Shown here: in pieces, positions 44,590 to 46,116 of the stretch | How positions within the stretch are numbered: the stretch's first letter is position 1 | Layout of the letters: every line of letters begins with the position of its first letter | Assembly: GCA_017539165.1 (NCBI GenBank) | Contig: JAFYHN010000042.1 | Span: 1-46,116 of the forward strand | Direction of reading: 5' to 3' | Length of the DNA stretch: 46,116 bases | From: Eubacterium sp. | GTDB lineage: Bacteria; Bacillota; Clostridia; Lachnospirales; Lachnospiraceae | Notes under the pieces: model-generated | Told to the model about the DNA's origin: nothing | The model's input: only the letters and a program-made list of their open reading frames with translations | Databases searched by the model: none | Program-made: the position numbers and the translations under genes

Positions 44590-45942
44590 ATGAAGACACA
44601 CGAAACTCGTAAATCTGTCATGTCAATTATTTTGGCGATTGTTTTAGCGGCAGTTTTAGGATTCTGTTTTAATCCACTTATGACACAGGCTAAACAATCA
44701 AAACAATCTGGTCAGTCTAAGCAGACTAAGCAGGATAAACAGCCTAAACAGTCTGAACAGACTACAGAAGAAGACGAAGATATTTATTCGGCGGATCAAA
44801 TCAATTATCAAACAGTTGATCATCTTTTGAACCAAAATCTTGATAACAAAATCGTTATCCTTCATACAACGGATGTTCATGGAGCATTGATAAAGCTCGC
44901 TAATGTAGCATCTCTAAAAAAAGAACTGGAGAAGAAGGGTGCAGATGTTGTTTTAATTGATGGTGGTGATTTCAGTTATGCCAAAGAACATAAAGAAAAG
45001 CCGGAAGCACCAAAGGAATATGAATATTTGAATGATACCAAAGGACTTGGTGCAATTACCGTCATGAATGCTATGGGTTATGATTATGCTACTATAGGAA
45101 ATCATGAATATGAATTCGGGGCATCACAATTAAAGGATAATCTTGGATATGCGAATTTCCAGGTGATGAGTGCAAATATATATAGCAATGATTCAACAAG
45201 AGCTGATGGACTTGCTTATGCACCTAATTTTGTTTATCAGAATAAAGATAATCCAAACGTAAAGATTGGTTTTTTTGGACTGACAGCTATAGAAACAAGA
45301 AATCAAAAAGGAAAATTAGAAGGAACAACTATCGTTGGAGAATCGGAGGTTTCTGATAAAAATCCTAATCCAATGTTTAAGATAGCAAAGGAACAGGTTG
45401 AAGCTTTAAAAAATAAAAAAGTAGATACTATTATTGCAGTTACTCATTTGGGAGTAAAATTAAAGGAAAGCAGAAATAAGTATCTTGAAAACAATAGAAG
45501 TATAGATATGTACAATTACATTTCTAAAGCTTATGAAAATAGTAAAAATCCAATCGATCTTATACTTGACGGACATTCACATAATTCTCTTACATCTGGT
45601 AGACAGGGTGAACCAATAATGTCAGGTGGAATTCGTATGGATGGTCTTGGCGTTGTAATTATTGATAATAATGATAAGGCAAAACCTATTAAGGAATCAT
45701 TCCTCATCAAACTTGATGCACTTGAAAAAGGTATCAAAGCTGATCCGGAGATCACTACACTTGTACAAATGATAAGTTCTAATAAGATTGATCTGAAGGG
45801 ATTCACAAAGGCACAGCATGAAGCCTTTTTAAGAGGAGAGACTGTTCCTACTCTGCCAGATAATGCAGAAAAAGTAGCTAAAACTCCATCATCAAATAAT
45901 AATCGAGATAAGGGACGAAATACAAAGAACCGAAATAGATAA
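44590..45942 (+). CDS. Surface metallophosphoesterase, 5'-nucleotidase/UshA-like
   Basis: A 450-residue protein with an N-terminal signal/anchor (residues about 12-33) and a low-complexity linker of repeating Lys-Gln pairs (about 36-62). A calcineurin-type phosphoesterase domain follows: HTTDVHG (Asp95, His97), DGGDFS, IGNHEYEFG, AVTHLG and DGHSHN, which together form the two-metal site. The C-terminal domain normally giving nucleotide specificity is missing; the protein ends soon after in a Lys/Arg/Asn-rich tail. It may release phosphate from nucleotides at the cell surface, but the substrate cannot be read. AGGAGGA precedes ATG. Confidence 0.88.
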   Translation: MKTHETRKSVMSIILAIVLAAVLGFCFNPLMTQAKQSKQSGQSKQTKQDKQPKQSEQTTEEDEDIYSADQINYQTVDHLLNQNLDNKIVILHTTDVHGALIKLANVASLKKELEKKGADVVLIDGGDFSYAKEHKEKPEAPKEYEYLNDTKGLGAITVMNAMGYDYATIGNHEYEFGASQLKDNLGYANFQVMSANIYSNDSTRADGLAYAPNFVYQNKDNPNVKIGFFGLTAIETRNQKGKLEGTTIVGESEVSDKNPNPMFKIAKEQVEALKNKKVDTIIAVTHLGVKLKESRNKYLENNRSIDMYNYISKAYENSKNPIDLILDGHSHNSLTSGRQGEPIMSGGIRMDGLGVVIIDNNDKAKPIKESFLIKLDALEKGIKADPEITTLVQMISSNKIDLKGFTKAQHEAFLRGETVPTLPDNAEKVAKTPSSNNNRDKGRNTKNRNR

Positions 45943-45948
45943 AAATAT

Positions 45949-45982
45949 AAGCTGCAGTTCATAAAGAGCTGCAGCTTTTTAA
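45949..45982 (+). terminator. Terminator, also the target of the right-hand intron
   Basis: AAGCTGCAG (45949-45957) pairs perfectly with CTGCAGCTT (45969-45977), followed by TTTAA. The intron begins directly after, as expected for class IIC introns, which insert behind terminator hairpins. Confidence 0.9.
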
Positions 45983-46116
45983 GTATGACGGGCATGCCGT
46001 CAGTCTGTGGTGAAAGTCCACAAGGGGCGTAGTTGCCGACGAACCCCAAAGCGACTCCCAAGGTTTACACCGTGAGGTGTAGGCGAGAAGAAGGGATAGC
46101 GAAATCGTAGCCTGAC
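45983..46116 (+). mobile_element. Group IIC intron, 5' end (start of domain I)
   Basis: The first 134 bases of a group II intron running out of the window. It opens GTATGACGGGCATGCCGTCA (consensus GTGYG, with A at base three). A GACGG/CCGTC stem, the segment GTCTGTGGTGAAAGTCCAC and the later GGTTTACACCGTGAGGTGTA hairpin follow, all like the start of IIC domain I. The insertion site behind a terminator supports class C. It may be the same family as the intron ending at 140. Its maturase gene is outside. Confidence 0.8.

Noticed and set aside
1-46116. CRISPR arrays, prophage or transposase genes
   Set aside because: No regularly spaced repeats with spacers, integrase, transposase or phage structural motif was found on either strand; only the intron ends are mobile DNA.

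Overview
The window looks like chromosome from a low-GC, Gram-positive, gut- or rumen-type Lachnospiraceae bacterium (Butyrivibrio, Pseudobutyrivibrio or Coprococcus-like). This is inferred from four things: AGA- and ATA-rich codon use; lipoprotein-type solute-binding proteins with MalF/MalG-type permeases but no local ATPase; a classical dnaX-ybaB-recR cluster; and plant hemicellulose genes. No rRNA, CRISPR array, prophage or plasmid gene was seen. Both ends lie in group IIC introns in the same orientation: the 3' end of one (about 1-140) and the 5' end of another (about 45983-46116). The window is therefore probably a contig bounded by a repeated intron.

Layout. 0.27-3.3 kb: an ABC exporter operon of one ATPase and two membrane proteins. 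3.4-6.7 kb: a sugar ABC importer (binding protein and two permeases). 6.8-10.9 kb: a second, orphan solute-binding lipoprotein followed by an ABC-2 exporter pair. 11.3-12.6 kb: murA. 12.7-18.0 kb: an L-arabinose operon (GH51 arabinofuranosidase, small Cys-rich protein, AraR-like repressor, FGGY kinase, AraD) behind a promoter overlapped by a palindromic operator. 18.1-24.8 kb: a divergent AraC-type regulator and a xylo-oligosaccharide-type operon (binding protein, two permeases, GH120 beta-xylosidase). Together these two sugar regions suit uptake and cytoplasmic breakdown of arabinoxylan fragments. araA is not present here.

24.9-37.5 kb is mostly housekeeping: metG behind a structured leader that may hide its ribosome-binding site, a lipoprotein, a 4'-phosphopantetheinyl transferase, tRNA-Arg(ACG), dnaX-ybaB-recR, a phosphofructokinase, a large membrane-anchored protein with a degenerate C39-like end, a cyclophilin, a stand-alone AICAR transformylase and tRNA-Gly(TCC).

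37.6-46 kb is an accessory envelope region: a GH18-like gene remnant, an M13 metallopeptidase lipoprotein, several small lipoproteins, a PrsW-like and a CPBP membrane protease, and a surface metallophosphoesterase. A near-identical intergenic hairpin recurs here three times, twice with one arm duplicated, and a diverged copy lies in the sugar operon at 4.86 kb.

The best candidates for something undescribed are the metG leader RNA (24951-25052), the recurring hairpin family with duplicated arms, and the tandem operator over the CPBP protease promoter (43461-43528). All start choices and functions are read by eye from sequence; no database or folding program was run.
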